Source of the DNA: Gammaproteobacteria bacterium | Lineage (GTDB): Bacteria; Pseudomonadota; Gammaproteobacteria; Steroidobacterales; Woeseiaceae | Assembly: GCA_009937525.1 (NCBI GenBank) | Contig: JAACFE010000015.1 | Span: 1-34,660, forward strand | DNA length: 34,660 bases | Direction of reading: 5' to 3' | Shown here: positions 1-10,669 of the stretch, in pieces | Layout of the letters: every line of letters starts with the position of its first letter | How positions within the stretch are numbered: position 1 is the stretch's first letter | Translations under genes and position numbers: made by a program | The notes under the pieces: generated by a model | The model's database searches: none | Seen by the model: only the letters and a program-made list of their open reading frames with translations | Told to the model about the DNA's origin: nothing

Positions 1-2
1 GC

Positions 3-461
3 GGCGGCGGGTTCTTTACGGATGGCGTCACCGACGTAATCAATAGCACGGTCGTGGAAAACCTGGCCCCTGCCGGGACCGCAGGCGGACTGTTCGTTGG
101 TACCTTCGGCGATGCTGCCGCGACTCTCAACGTGGTCAACAGCATCGTTGGCAACAACGCGAACTTCGGTTGCTTCCTGGCGCCGTTCGGTCCAGGCCCG
201 GTCGAGTTGAACTCGATAGGCAATAATGTCTTCACCGACGCCACCTGCAACCCCGTTGCCTCTGACCAGGTGGTGGCGGATCCCGTTATCGGCCCGCTGC
301 AGGACAACGGCGGCCCGACGCTGACCCATGGTCTGCTGCCCGGTAGTCCGGCGATCGATACGGCAAATCCCGCTTTTTGCCCGCCGACAGATCAACGTGG
401 CGTGCCGCGACCGCCGGGTGGCGGCTGTGACGTCGGTTCGTTCGAGTTCGAAGCGCCTTAG
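3..461 (+). CDS. C-terminal part of a choice-of-anchor/right-handed beta-helix surface protein (5' end outside window)
   Basis: The reading frame is open from the left edge (first full codon at base 3) and ends at TAG 459-461, so this is only the last ~150 residues of a longer protein. The segment is rich in Gly, Asn, Thr and Val, with repeating short beta-strand units such as 'LNVVNSIVGNN' and 'IGNNVF'. It ends with the pattern 'DNGGPTLTHGLLPGSPAIDTA...DQRGVPRP...CDVGSFEFE'. That ending is characteristic of the C-terminal rung and anchor region of choice-of-anchor Q/polymorphic beta-helix proteins of bacterial cell surfaces. Function is probably surface-exposed or secreted and structural; no catalytic motif is visible. 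A GTG at 54 exists but is not the real start, because homology-like sequence continues upstream of it. Family assignment is fairly secure, substrate or role unknown. Confidence 0.75.
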   Translation, partial: GGGFFTDGVTDVINSTVVENLAPAGTAGGLFVGTFGDAAATLNVVNSIVGNNANFGCFLAPFGPGPVELNSIGNNVFTDATCNPVASDQVVADPVIGPLQDNGGPTLTHGLLPGSPAIDTANPAFCPPTDQRGVPRPPGGGCDVGSFEFEAP

Positions 462-528
462 CGCATTGCTCGGTTTGCGTTGAAGCGCAGACACGGCAGA
501 GTCTGCCGAAGGACGCGCCAAGAACAGA

Positions 529-553
529 AAGGCCCCTCTTTGCGAGGGGCCTT
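529..553. terminator. Bidirectional intrinsic terminator between convergent genes
   Basis: A perfect 10-bp inverted repeat (AAGGCCCCTC / GAGGGGCCTT, arms 529-538 and 544-553) encloses a 5-nt loop. It lies between the beta-helix gene ending at 461 and the minus-strand fccB ending at 584. Read on the minus strand the stem is followed by a T-rich stretch (TTTCTGTTCTT), so it probably stops fccAB transcription. The plus-strand tail (TTCTCT) is weaker. Confidence 0.8.
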
Positions 554-583
554 CTCTGGTCGAATGAGGTGGTCCGTTCCGAC

Positions 584-1873
584 CTAGCCCCAGATATCCG
601 ACGTGATGCTCTGGTACCAGCCGACCGCGTAACGCGACTCCGCGACCCGAAACTCGGGATCGACGTCCTTCGGGCTGACGCCGCCGGCGCCCTGGACCGC
701 GGCTATGCCGCCATCAGAAAGCCGGTAAACCGCGGCGACCGAAATGCCATAGTCCGGCCCCACCAGGCTGTAGCAGGTATTCACGTAGGACGGTTCGGGC
801 ATGTCCTGGCCGGCGAGGCTGGCCACGATCGCGGTCGCGCAGACCTTGCCCTGGCTGCTGGCCGCGAAACCGGACTTCGGCATCGGGGTCGCGATCGACG
901 CATCGCCGATCACGTAAATGTCTTTCTGCGCCCTGGATTCGAACGTGCGCTGGTCGACCGGGCACCAGCCATTGTCGTCGGTGAGCCCTGCAACTTCGGC
1001 GATCGTTCCTGCTTTTTGTGGAGGAATTACATTGATGACGTCACCCTTCTGTGGTTCGCCGAAGGTCGGGTTGACGGTCATCGCCCTGACGTCCACGGCA
1101 TCGATGGCGCCACCCTCGGATTCGCTGATCCACTCGATCATGCCCGGATACAGCGCCGCCCAACCCTGTTCGAATAACGGCTGTTTCGAGAAATTCGGTT
1201 TCGCGTCGTAGATCAGGATCTTTGACCGCGGCTTGTGCGTCTTCAGGTAATGCGCAATCAGGCTGGCGCGCTCGTAAGGACCGGGCGGACAGCGGAACGG
1301 GTTGCCCGGCGGCGCAATGATCACGACGCCGCCGTCCGGCATCGCTTCCAGTTGCTTGCGCAGAATCGCGGTTTGTTCGCCCGCTTTCCACGCGTGCGGC
1401 ATCACCGCACTCGCGGCTTCGTCATAGCCCTCGATCGCGTTCCAACGCAGGTCGATGCCGGGCGATACCACTAGGCGGTCGTATTTCAGCGACGACCCGC
1501 CGGCGAGCCGGACCTTTTTCGCGCCGGCGTCGATGTCGACTGCACTGTCATGCACGATCTTTACGCCATGATCATCGCGCAGGGAGTCATACCCGTGCGT
1601 GATGAAGTCCATGTCGTAGAGACCGCCCAGGACCGCGTTGCTGAACGGGCACGTCATGAACGTCGAGTCGCGCTCTACCAGCGTTACGTCGATGTCGCTC
1701 GACAATTTGCGGAGATACCCGGCGCAGGTCGCACCGCCGAACCCTCCGCCGATCACGACGACCCGCCCGCCGGCGGCTTTCGCATGGCCGAGTACCGGCA
1801 AGCTCAGTAGCGAGGTCGTCGCGCCCAACGCACCGACCGACCGAATGAAATCTCTGCGTGTGGTTTTAGTCAT
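584..1873 (-). CDS. fccB: Flavocytochrome c sulfide dehydrogenase, flavoprotein subunit
   Basis: Flavin subunit of the periplasmic enzyme that oxidises sulfide to sulfur/polysulfide and passes electrons to the cytochrome subunit. The N-terminus has a Tat signal (RRDF at residues 6-9, hydrophobic stretch, AKA near 31-33). A Rossmann FAD motif GGGFGG follows at 42-47. Cys75 in 'TCPFSN' sits where the covalent FAD-linking cysteine of the family lies. Cys195 ('CPPGP') and Cys367 ('NTCYSL') match the redox-active disulfide pair near the flavin. Length (429 residues) is normal for FccB/SoxF. ATG 1873 is preceded by AGGAAG with 8-nt spacing. The cytochrome gene fccA lies 18 nt upstream in the same operon. 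All three key cysteines are present, so the enzyme should be functional. SoxF is the main alternative name, but no sox genes are in view. Confidence 0.93.
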   Translation of the reverse strand: MTKTTRRDFIRSVGALGATTSLLSLPVLGHAKAAGGRVVVIGGGFGGATCAGYLRKLSSDIDVTLVERDSTFMTCPFSNAVLGGLYDMDFITHGYDSLRDDHGVKIVHDSAVDIDAGAKKVRLAGGSSLKYDRLVVSPGIDLRWNAIEGYDEAASAVMPHAWKAGEQTAILRKQLEAMPDGGVVIIAPPGNPFRCPPGPYERASLIAHYLKTHKPRSKILIYDAKPNFSKQPLFEQGWAALYPGMIEWISESEGGAIDAVDVRAMTVNPTFGEPQKGDVINVIPPQKAGTIAEVAGLTDDNGWCPVDQRTFESRAQKDIYVIGDASIATPMPKSGFAASSQGKVCATAIVASLAGQDMPEPSYVNTCYSLVGPDYGISVAAVYRLSDGGIAAVQGAGGVSPKDVDPEFRVAESRYAVGWYQSITSDIWG

Positions 1874-1891
1874 GGCCGTTGCTTCCTGTAT

Positions 1892-2206
1892 TCACTTCTG
1901 TCTGGAAAAATACTCGGCGATCTGGCGAATCTCGTCTTCGCTGTACCCCGATACGTGTCGCCCCATGACCGTCGACGGTTTTTCCCCCGAACGGAAACTC
2001 TCCAGGGTCTCGACCAGGTAGTCGGCGGACTTGCCGGCGATGGCCGGTATCGCACCCGGACTGCGGCCGCCGGTCCCGTGGCACCCTTCACAGGATGCGG
2101 CCAGTATTGCGCCGCGGCTGAGTTCTGCAGCATGGCTTGCCGCCGCGAGCAGAAGGCCCGCCGCGAGCAAGGCAATGAGGTTCAAAAGCCCGTTCGAGTT
2201 TTGCAT
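1892..2206 (-). CDS. fccA: Monoheme cytochrome c subunit of flavocytochrome c sulfide dehydrogenase
   Basis: Small (104-residue) class I cytochrome c with a Sec signal peptide ending near 'ASHA' (about residue 26). It has a single heme motif CEGCH (Cys39, Cys42, His43) and a probable axial Met81 in 'STVMGRH'. It is the first gene of the two-gene unit with fccB, 18 nt apart, so it very probably accepts electrons from the FccB flavin in the periplasm. The one-heme size matches the short Chlorobium-type FccA rather than the two-heme ~21 kDa subunit of Allochromatium. Translation starts at ATG 2206; AGGG sits close upstream. The name rests on gene context as much as on the sequence, because c553-like cytochromes are all similar. 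Confidence 0.85.
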   Translation of the reverse strand: MQNSNGLLNLIALLAAGLLLAAASHAAELSRGAILAASCEGCHGTGGRSPGAIPAIAGKSADYLVETLESFRSGEKPSTVMGRHVSGYSEDEIRQIAEYFSRQK

Positions 2207-2312
2207 CGCCCTGATTCCCCGTCGTGGATTGGTCTTGTCGCCAACGCGCCCCCCCGTCGGCGCTATTCAGAAAGATTAGCAGAGGAGCATTGCTGTGCGA
2301 GGCGTCTGCGGA

Positions 2313-2341
2313 GCGCAATAGACTAATGTCTTAAGCTGCGC
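2313..2341. promoter_or_regulatory. Palindromic element upstream of fccAB / downstream of the MFS gene
   Basis: An imperfect nested inverted repeat. The outer arms are GCGCA (2313-2317) and TGCGC (2337-2341). The core is a perfect AGAC-TAAT-GTCT (2320-2331). It lies about 110 nt upstream of fccA and 19 nt past the stop of the minus-strand MFS gene. It could be an operator for fccAB or part of the end of the MFS transcript; no T-run follows, so an operator is slightly favoured. No factor is assigned. Confidence 0.3.
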
Positions 2342-2359
2342 GGCGCGGGATTTCGCCGC

Positions 2360-3622
2360 TCAGTCCGGCGAGCTTGTAACTGCCTGCTCCACGGTTGGAC
2401 GGAGGCGCGGTAAAGGCCGCTCGTTGATCGGCACGTGGATCAATGCCGCTGCCACGGAAAGCGCGACTCCGGTCCACCAGACGAGGTCATAGGTGCCCGT
2501 ATGGTCGTAGAGGTAACCGCCGAGCCACACACCCAGGAAGCTGCCGAGCTGATGGCTGAGGAAGACGATGCCGAACAGCGTCGCCATGAAACGCAGGCCG
2601 AAGACCTGCGCGACGATTCCCGAGGTCAGGGGCACGGTGGACAGCCAGAGGATGCCCATGGTGGCGGCGAAGAGATAGATGGTCGAGGGCGTCTTGTCCG
2701 CGATCATCAGGCCGGCAATCGCCAGTGCGCGAAGCGAGTAGATGACGACCAGTCCGGACTTCTTCGGCCAGCGCTGGCCGGCGAGCCCCGAGAGGAAGGA
2801 ACCGACGATGTTGCACAGGCCGATGATCGCGATCGCGTAGGCGCCGACTTCAGCTGCCAGTCCGAGGTCTTTGACGTAGGCGGGGAAGTGCACGGTGATG
2901 AACGCGACGTGAAAGCCGCAGACGAAGAAACCGAGGGTCAGGAGAACGTATCCCCGGTGCCGCAGGGCTTCGACAATTGCGTCGCCGAGGCCTTGCTCGA
3001 TTCCTGTGTCGCTGCCCGGATCGGTATTGCCCGGCAACACGAAGGCCAGCGGCACGATCACCAGCACCGAGGCGGCCAGGAAGAACAGGGCCGAATCCCA
3101 GCCGTATTCCGCGATGACGAGCTGGCTCAGCGGCGAGAAGATCACTTGTCCCAGCGACCCCGCCGACGTGCCGATGCCGAGCACCAGGGACTGGCGCCCG
3201 GGCTCGACGACCTTAACCATGGCTGCCAGTGCGATCGAGAACGACGTCAGGGCGATGCCGAGCCCCGTCAGGATGCCGCCGAACAGCGTCAGGCCGGCAC
3301 CGGTCGTGCTCGTCGCCATTCCCCAGGTGCCGGCAGCATAGACGATCGCGCCAACGGCCAGTACCCGGGACGGACCGTAGCGGTCCGCGAGCATGCTCGC
3401 AAGCGGTACGCCGAAGCCCCAGACGAGATTCTGGATCGCGAGCGCGAAAGCGAAGGTCTCTCGCCCCCAGCCGCGCGCACTGGTCATCGGCTCGAGCAGC
3501 AGGCCGTAGGCCGAGCGTGCCCCGAAGCCGAGCAGGGCGATCAGGCAGCCGGCCGTGATCACGAGCAGCGCTGTCTTCCAGCGCCCCCGGGGGACGGTCG
3601 ATCCGAGGCCGGGATTATCCAT
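2360..3622 (-). CDS. Major facilitator superfamily transporter (monocarboxylate-transporter-like)
   Basis: A 420-residue inner-membrane protein with two blocks of about six hydrophobic helices separated by a charged cytoplasmic loop near residues 200-225 ('NTDPGSDTGIEQ'). The loop after helix 2 carries the MFS signature in the form 'LADRYGPSRVL', and 'ALIHVPINERPLP' closes the last helix. The overall pattern, including the arginine in helix 1 ('FGARSAYGLLLEP'), resembles MCT/OFA-type MFS carriers of organic anions, but the substrate cannot be read from the sequence. ATG 3622 lacks a strong ribosome site. It is transcribed in the same direction as fccAB but separated by about 150 nt, so it is likely an independent unit. 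Certain as an MFS carrier, uncertain in subfamily. Confidence 0.88.
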   Translation of the reverse strand: MDNPGLGSTVPRGRWKTALLVITAGCLIALLGFGARSAYGLLLEPMTSARGWGRETFAFALAIQNLVWGFGVPLASMLADRYGPSRVLAVGAIVYAAGTWGMATSTTGAGLTLFGGILTGLGIALTSFSIALAAMVKVVEPGRQSLVLGIGTSAGSLGQVIFSPLSQLVIAEYGWDSALFFLAASVLVIVPLAFVLPGNTDPGSDTGIEQGLGDAIVEALRHRGYVLLTLGFFVCGFHVAFITVHFPAYVKDLGLAAEVGAYAIAIIGLCNIVGSFLSGLAGQRWPKKSGLVVIYSLRALAIAGLMIADKTPSTIYLFAATMGILWLSTVPLTSGIVAQVFGLRFMATLFGIVFLSHQLGSFLGVWLGGYLYDHTGTYDLVWWTGVALSVAAALIHVPINERPLPRLRPTVEQAVTSSPD

Positions 3623-3754
3623 AAGTCACGGAATCCTATACCCAAAGTGTGTCACAGGTCCCAGATTATGTTCGTTTCGATGACTTATCCTGTTCAGGCT
3701 TGGGCAAGAGCACGCGGCGCAGTGCGCCGCGTGCAATCATGGGCAGGTACGATC

Positions 3755-5605
3755 ATGCAAAACAAAGCAATCCTATTCGCCGCATTCCTGGCGTGTTTCG
3801 TCGCGTCAAGCGTAGCGGCTCAGCAGACCGGTGGCGGAGCGACAACCCCGAACGGTTTACAAATCGAGATCCAGTCACCGACACCGGACTTCGTCGCCAG
3901 CTCCGGCGAAAAGCTCATCGAGGTCGAGGGCGTCGCGTCCACGATCGGCGGCGTCAAGTATCTCGACATGATGTTCGTCATGGACACGTCGACGAGCCTG
4001 CGCAGCACGGACCCGAAGGACTTTCGTTCCGCCGGCGCCATCGGCCTGGTCGAGAACCTGTCTCCGCGGAGTGACATCAAGATCGGTGTCGTCAGTTTCG
4101 ACAGCCGGGGCGAACTCGTACAGCCGATGACGTCGGACCGCAGGCTGGTCGTCCAGGCGCTCCGCGACATGCCGCGCTCCGGAAGCACGAATCTTGCGGC
4201 CGGCATCGTGACCGCGCTTAAAGAGCTGCGGGCACACGGGCGCCCGAATTCGTCGCGCGTGATCATGCTTTTCACCGACGGCCAGTCGAACAGGAGGCAG
4301 GCGCATGCCGCCGCCGTGAAATCTCATGGGCAAGGCGCCACTATCCAGACACTGTTGCTCGGGTCGAACAAGACCGGCACGGAGATTCTCGATGAGATTT
4401 CCTGGGCGACCGGCGGCAGCCTGGTCCGGGTATCGGATCCGTCGAAGCTGCCGCAGGCGTTCCTGGACCTGCGCACGACCGGCGTGGATACCGTGACCCT
4501 CAGCGTCAATGGTTCCGCACCGGTGCCGGCGAAGCTTGCGGGCGGTACGTTCATGGGGCGCTTGCCACTCGAGACGGGCGAGAACCGCATCGTCGCGCTG
4601 GCGACGAGCATCGACGGCCGGACCGAGGAGTCTGCAATCACGGTGACGATGCGCGACGCGAGCTGCGCGGCGCTCGAAGTGGCTGCCGTGAAATCGGGCC
4701 GGGAGGTGGTCTCGCTGGAGGACAAGTCCGTCGAGATCGTCGTCGACGCGTCGCGGAGCATGTGGGGACGCATGCATGGCGAACCCAAGATGGTGGTCGC
4801 GAAGGACATCCTGCAGGACGTCTCCTACTGGTTCCCCGAGGATCTCGATCTCGCGCTGCGCGCTTATGGCAGCACCAGCCCGAGCGAAAGTGCCGACTGC
4901 GGCGATTCACGGCTGCTCGTGCCGTTCAGCGAGCACAACCGCGAGCCGATCCGCGCGGCCATCGCCAGCCTGCGCCCGTTGGGACAGACACCCATTGCTT
5001 ATGCATTGAACCAGGCGGGCCGGGATTTCGGGTCGCGCAATGACGATCGCGCCGTCGTACTGGTGACCGACGGCATCGAGAGTTGCGGGGGGGACCCGGT
5101 GCAGGCCGCGCGCGAGCTTCGCGATCAGGGAATCATCGTTCACGTGATTGGTTTCGGACTTGGCAGCGTCGCCGATGAAGACACGGCCAGCCTGCAATCC
5201 ATCGCCTACGCATCCGGTGGCCACTACGTGACCGCCGGTAGTGCCGAGGAGCTCAAGGCCGCGCTCGTGCAAACGGTAGCGACTGCCTACAGCGTGTACA
5301 AAGGCAGCACCCAGGTTGCCAGCGGTTCGCTGGGCTCGGATAAGCCTCTATACCTGCCCGAGGGCAAGTATCGCGTCGAGCTGCACAGCTCGCCGCCGCA
5401 GAGCATGGCCGTCAGCCTGGCGCCGCGAGACAGCGTAACCCTGACGCTCGAGAAAGCGGGCGGTTCCGTTTCCCATTACGAGCGCAGGGACCAGATCGCC
5501 TACCGCTCCTGCGAGGACATGGTTGCGGCGATCGAGCGCCTCGAGTCGGGGCAGGAGTCGTTGCACACGGCGACCGAGGACGGTTTTCCGAGTAACGCGG
5601 ACTGA
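3755..5605 (+). CDS. Exported protein with tandem von Willebrand factor A domains
   Basis: A 616-residue protein with a clear Sec signal peptide (residues 1-22, ending 'SSVAA'). The signal decides the start at ATG 3755; the open frame extends far upstream but only antisense to the MFS gene. VWA domain 1 (about 65-245) carries a complete metal-ion-dependent adhesion site: DTSTS at 77-81, a threonine near 145 and 'FTDG' at 173-176. A beta-sandwich linker follows (about 245-305). VWA domain 2 (about 325-515) has DASRS at 331-335 and 'VTDG' at 437-440. The last ~100 residues form a beta-rich carboxypeptidase-regulatory-like tail ('LYLPEGKYRVELH'). Both MIDAS sites look able to bind a divalent cation and a protein ligand. 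Periplasmic or secreted; partner unknown. It stands alone, with no AAA ATPase or BatA/B gene beside it. Confidence 0.85.
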   Translation: MQNKAILFAAFLACFVASSVAAQQTGGGATTPNGLQIEIQSPTPDFVASSGEKLIEVEGVASTIGGVKYLDMMFVMDTSTSLRSTDPKDFRSAGAIGLVENLSPRSDIKIGVVSFDSRGELVQPMTSDRRLVVQALRDMPRSGSTNLAAGIVTALKELRAHGRPNSSRVIMLFTDGQSNRRQAHAAAVKSHGQGATIQTLLLGSNKTGTEILDEISWATGGSLVRVSDPSKLPQAFLDLRTTGVDTVTLSVNGSAPVPAKLAGGTFMGRLPLETGENRIVALATSIDGRTEESAITVTMRDASCAALEVAAVKSGREVVSLEDKSVEIVVDASRSMWGRMHGEPKMVVAKDILQDVSYWFPEDLDLALRAYGSTSPSESADCGDSRLLVPFSEHNREPIRAAIASLRPLGQTPIAYALNQAGRDFGSRNDDRAVVLVTDGIESCGGDPVQAARELRDQGIIVHVIGFGLGSVADEDTASLQSIAYASGGHYVTAGSAEELKAALVQTVATAYSVYKGSTQVASGSLGSDKPLYLPEGKYRVELHSSPPQSMAVSLAPRDSVTLTLEKAGGSVSHYERRDQIAYRSCEDMVAAIERLESGQESLHTATEDGFPSNAD

Positions 5606-8209
<2,604 letters not shown>

Positions 8210-8236
8210 TCGGGCAGACCGAGTACTTTGCAAGAC

Positions 8237-8272
8237 GAACGGCGGCGCTTGATGCGCCGCCGTTCTTTTTTT
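8237..8272 (+). terminator. Strong intrinsic terminator of katG
   Basis: A perfect 12-bp GC-rich stem (GAACGGCGGCGC 8237-8248 / GCGCCGCCGTTC 8254-8265) with loop TTGAT is followed directly by seven T residues (8266-8272). It lies 28 nt after the katG stop codon and just before the end of the convergent minus-strand metal exporter gene. Confidence 0.95.
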
Positions 8273-8293
8273 GCCCGGCCCTTCAGATTGGAG

Positions 8294-9250
8294 TCACTGT
8301 CCCCTGAATGCTTGATGGTCCCGGCAGCGGTGAACCTCGATCGTCGCATGCACGATGCCGAGTTCGCTTGGGATACGAGACCTGTAGTCGGCCGGCGATT
8401 TCGGATTGTCACTGACGATCGCGAGGTCCGCTGCGTAGATGCCGGGCCCGATGCTCCAGCAATGGAGGTCCGTGATGCGGTCGTCGGAATCGCGTTCCAG
8501 CGAGTCCCTGATGGCCGCGACCGTCTCTTCGTCCGCCTGCCGGTCGAGAAGGACTCTCGCGGAATCCCTGATGAGTCCGTAGGACCATCGCGATACGAGA
8601 GCCGCGCCAACGATACCCATGAATGGATCCAGCCAGTTCGCGCCGTAAAACTTGGCGGCGAGCAAGGCAACGATTGCCAGCACGGATGTCAGGGCGTCCG
8701 CGAGGACGTGCAGGTACGCGGCCCGCAGGTTGTGGTCGTGGTGGTGAGCATGCCCATGGCCGTCGCCGCTGTGATGATGGTGGTGATCGTGCGGCGTGGC
8801 GGCGAAGATCCAGGCGCTCAGGCCGTTCACGATCAGCCCGAGGACGGCAACGACCAGTGCCTGGTTGTATGAGATTTCCACCGGGGATATGAATCGCGAC
8901 GTACTTTCGGTCACCATGATCAACGCGAAGCCGAGCAGCAGAACCGCGCTCGCAAATCCCGCCAGGCTGTTGAGCTTCCCGGTGCCGAACGAGAAGCGTT
9001 CGTCCGCTGCCAGGCGTCGGGCGATGACGTAGGCGAGGAAGGCGATACCGAGCGCCGCGGCGTGTGATGCCATGTGAAGGCCGTCGGCGAGCAGCGCCAT
9101 CGACCCGTAGACGAGCCCGGCAGCGATCTCGACAACCATCATGGTCGCGGTGATGCCGACGACGATCAGCGTACGTTTCTCACCCGGCCGCACGCGGTCC
9201 TGGGCGAAGACATGATCGTGCTGCCAGTGTCCGGTGTTTCTAGTGTGCAT
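8294..9250 (-). CDS. dmeF: Cation diffusion facilitator, DmeF-type Co/Ni (divalent metal) exporter
   Basis: A 318-residue inner-membrane proton/metal antiporter of the CDF family. The N-terminus 'HDHVFAQDRVRPGE' is typical of DmeF. Helix 2 has an HxxxH metal site (His59, His63 in 'HMASH', preceded by Asp56) and helix 5 has the partner HxxxD (His181, Asp185). Between helices 4 and 5 is a very His-rich cytoplasmic loop (about residues 154-173, 14 His in 20). A cytoplasmic C-terminal domain follows from about residue 220. Known DmeF proteins export cobalt and nickel; zinc cannot be excluded. It is the last gene of a minus-strand operon, 13 nt after the XRE regulator. Normal DmeF partners (an RcnR/DmeR-type repressor) are not seen here. 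Confidence 0.85.
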   Translation of the reverse strand: MHTRNTGHWQHDHVFAQDRVRPGEKRTLIVVGITATMMVVEIAAGLVYGSMALLADGLHMASHAAALGIAFLAYVIARRLAADERFSFGTGKLNSLAGFASAVLLLGFALIMVTESTSRFISPVEISYNQALVVAVLGLIVNGLSAWIFAATPHDHHHHHSGDGHGHAHHHDHNLRAAYLHVLADALTSVLAIVALLAAKFYGANWLDPFMGIVGAALVSRWSYGLIRDSARVLLDRQADEETVAAIRDSLERDSDDRITDLHCWSIGPGIYAADLAIVSDNPKSPADYRSRIPSELGIVHATIEVHRCRDHQAFRGQ

Positions 9251-9263
9251 TGGAAGGTTTACC

Positions 9264-9464
9264 TCAAGCCGGATCCTGGTCCTGGAAGATGTCTTCGATC
9301 GTCAGACCGAAAAGTCGCGCCGCCCTGAAGGCGAGCGGCAGGCTGGGATCGAATTTGCCTTTTTCGATGGCGTTGATCGTCTGTCGTGAAACATCGAGTT
9401 TCTCCGCCAACTGGGCCTGGGTCCAGTCCCGTTCGGCTCGGAGCACCTTGAGCCGGTTCCTCAT
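9264..9464 (-). CDS. Small XRE-family helix-turn-helix regulator
   Basis: A 66-residue cytoplasmic DNA-binding protein consisting almost only of an XRE/Cro helix-turn-helix. The helix pair 'TQAQLAEKLDVSRQTINAIEKGK' lies at residues 15-37, and 'LFGLTIEDIF' near the end matches the YozG/XRE group that regulates small membrane-protein operons. Its start codon overlaps the stop of the upstream membrane-protein gene by 4 nt (9461-9464), indicating translational coupling, and the metal exporter starts 13 nt downstream. It most likely binds the promoter region at 9884-10015 and controls its own operon; the signal it senses is unknown. Confidence 0.88.
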   Translation of the reverse strand: MRNRLKVLRAERDWTQAQLAEKLDVSRQTINAIEKGKFDPSLPLAFRAARLFGLTIEDIFQDQDPA

Positions 9465-9883
9465 CGCATCTTCCCGGTAAGCGCAGCGACTGTCCCGAGG
9501 TAAGTGAGCCCCATCAGAATGACGACATGTGAAATCTCGGCATCGGAGCGAATGATGTTCGTCACGTCCAGGTTCGAATAGGCGAGTCCCGAGACGAGAC
9601 CGACGCCGAGCGTCAGGCCCATCGCCTCGAGCTGGATCTTCTGTTGCATCTCATCGAGGCTCCGCAGGGGGTCCTTGTTCGAGACGATCATGCCGATGCC
9701 GACAAGCAGGTTAAGGCCGATCGCGGCCATCGTGGCGAGCTCATTGGGTTGCCAGAGGAACTCCGGTCCGAAGTTCGCGAGCGCCATGGTGAGCAGCCAG
9801 GCGAGCGTCCAGTAGCCGAGTTTCAGCGTCTGTTTTCTGACGTTCGCCTGCCAGCCTTGCTTGTGCGATTGTAGGTCTCTCAT
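9461..9883 (-). CDS. Four-helix inner-membrane protein paired with an XRE regulator (unknown function)
   Basis: A 140-residue protein with four predicted transmembrane helices (about 22-38, 48-67, 87-102, 118-136). Between helices 2 and 3 is a conserved-looking charged cytoplasmic stretch, 'RSLDEMQQKIQLEA' (about 74-87). Such small four-helix proteins directly preceding a 60-70-residue XRE protein are a widespread conserved pair, but their function is not established. The stop overlaps the start of the XRE gene by 4 nt, and it is the first gene of the operon that ends with the DmeF exporter. The partner role could be a membrane sensor that sequesters or tunes the regulator; this is inference. 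The name DUF2178-like is only a guess. Confidence 0.75.
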   Translation of the reverse strand: MRDLQSHKQGWQANVRKQTLKLGYWTLAWLLTMALANFGPEFLWQPNELATMAAIGLNLLVGIGMIVSNKDPLRSLDEMQQKIQLEAMGLTLGVGLVSGLAYSNLDVTNIIRSDAEISHVVILMGLTYLGTVAALTGKMR

Positions 9884-10015
9884 GAGTAAAACTCTTTTGT
9901 CTAAAAGTAAATAAAACTTTACAAACCCTATTGGCGAGGCGGCAGTAAGTCAAGTGTTATTTACAAAAAGTGATACGAACTTGACACTGTAGTGCCGTGA
10001 CGGCAAGGATTGGTG
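9884..10015. promoter_or_regulatory. AT-rich divergent promoter region with repeated TTTACAAA boxes
   Basis: This 132-nt gap separates the minus-strand XRE operon from the plus-strand methyltransferase and is much richer in A+T than its surroundings. The octamer TTTACAAA occurs twice in direct orientation, at 9918-9925 and 9960-9967, exactly 42 bp apart (about four helical turns). A short palindrome CACT-GT-AGTG is at 9985-9994. The repeated boxes are reasonable candidates for binding by the XRE protein encoded just downstream on the minus strand; no experimental consensus is known to me. A good -10 element was not identified. Confidence 0.35.
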
Positions 10016-10636
10016 ATGGCTGGATCACACAGGTTCTGGGACCGGATCGCGGAGCGCTACGCGAAGAAACCCGTTGGCGATGAAGCGGCTTATCAGCGCA
10101 AGCTCGCCGTTACTCGCGAGCACTTTCGGCCCGACATGACGGTGCTGGAAATCGGCTGCGGTACGGGTTCCACCGCGATTGCGCACGCGCCCTACGTCGC
10201 GCGCATTCGTGCTACCGACATCTCGAAAAATATGATCGAGATCGCGACGCGCAAAGCGGCTGCCGCCGGCGTCAAAAACGTGACGTTCGAATGCTGCTCG
10301 GTCGAGGAACTCGATGTCGCCAGGGAGTCAGTCGACGCGGTGCTGGCGCTCAGCCTCCTGCACCTGCTCGAGGACAAGGAAGCGGCCATCGCCCGGATAC
10401 ACGATATGCTGAGGCCGGGTGGTGTCTTCGTCAGCAACACGGTTTGCCTCGGTGACAACATGAGATGGTTCCGCTTTGTCGGGCCGCTCGGCAGGTGGCT
10501 GGGCGTGTTTCCGCTCGTGAGAATCTTCACCCGGCAGGAGCTCGAGCAAAGCCTCACCGGCGCAGGGTTCGAGATCGAGCATGCATGGCAGCCGCACAAG
10601 CAGGTAGTCTTTATCATTGCCAGTAAAGCCCGTTGA
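10016..10636 (+). CDS. Class I SAM-dependent methyltransferase
   Basis: A 206-residue soluble methyltransferase. Motif I 'VLEIGCGTG' at residues 43-51 binds S-adenosylmethionine. An acidic residue ends strand 2 ('RATDIS'), and 'DAVLALSLLHLLED' is the motif IV region. It resembles UbiE/Methyltransf_11 proteins acting on small molecules or lipids, but the substrate is not evident. ATG 10016 is preferred because AAGGA (10005-10009) lies 6 nt upstream; in-frame TTG 10010 and GTG 10013 are too close to that site. rraA begins 33 nt downstream on the same strand, so the two may be co-transcribed. Confidence 0.85.
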   Translation: MAGSHRFWDRIAERYAKKPVGDEAAYQRKLAVTREHFRPDMTVLEIGCGTGSTAIAHAPYVARIRATDISKNMIEIATRKAAAAGVKNVTFECCSVEELDVARESVDAVLALSLLHLLEDKEAAIARIHDMLRPGGVFVSNTVCLGDNMRWFRFVGPLGRWLGVFPLVRIFTRQELEQSLTGAGFEIEHAWQPHKQVVFIIASKAR

Positions 10637-10669
10637 AGCGGCCGCAAACACACTTCGAAGGAGGCCCCG

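Noticed and set aside
2435-3754. Very long plus-strand open frame running into the VWA gene, as if one ~1,056-residue protein
   Set aside because: The first 440 codons are antisense to the MFS transporter and give a low-complexity, charged sequence typical of GC-rich shadow frames. The signal peptide at 3755 marks the real start.
9981-9986. Perfect TTGACA (-35) before the methyltransferase gene
   Set aside because: The expected -10 position would fall on the ribosome site and start codon, with no TATAAT-like sequence, so it is not a promoter for this gene in the normal arrangement.
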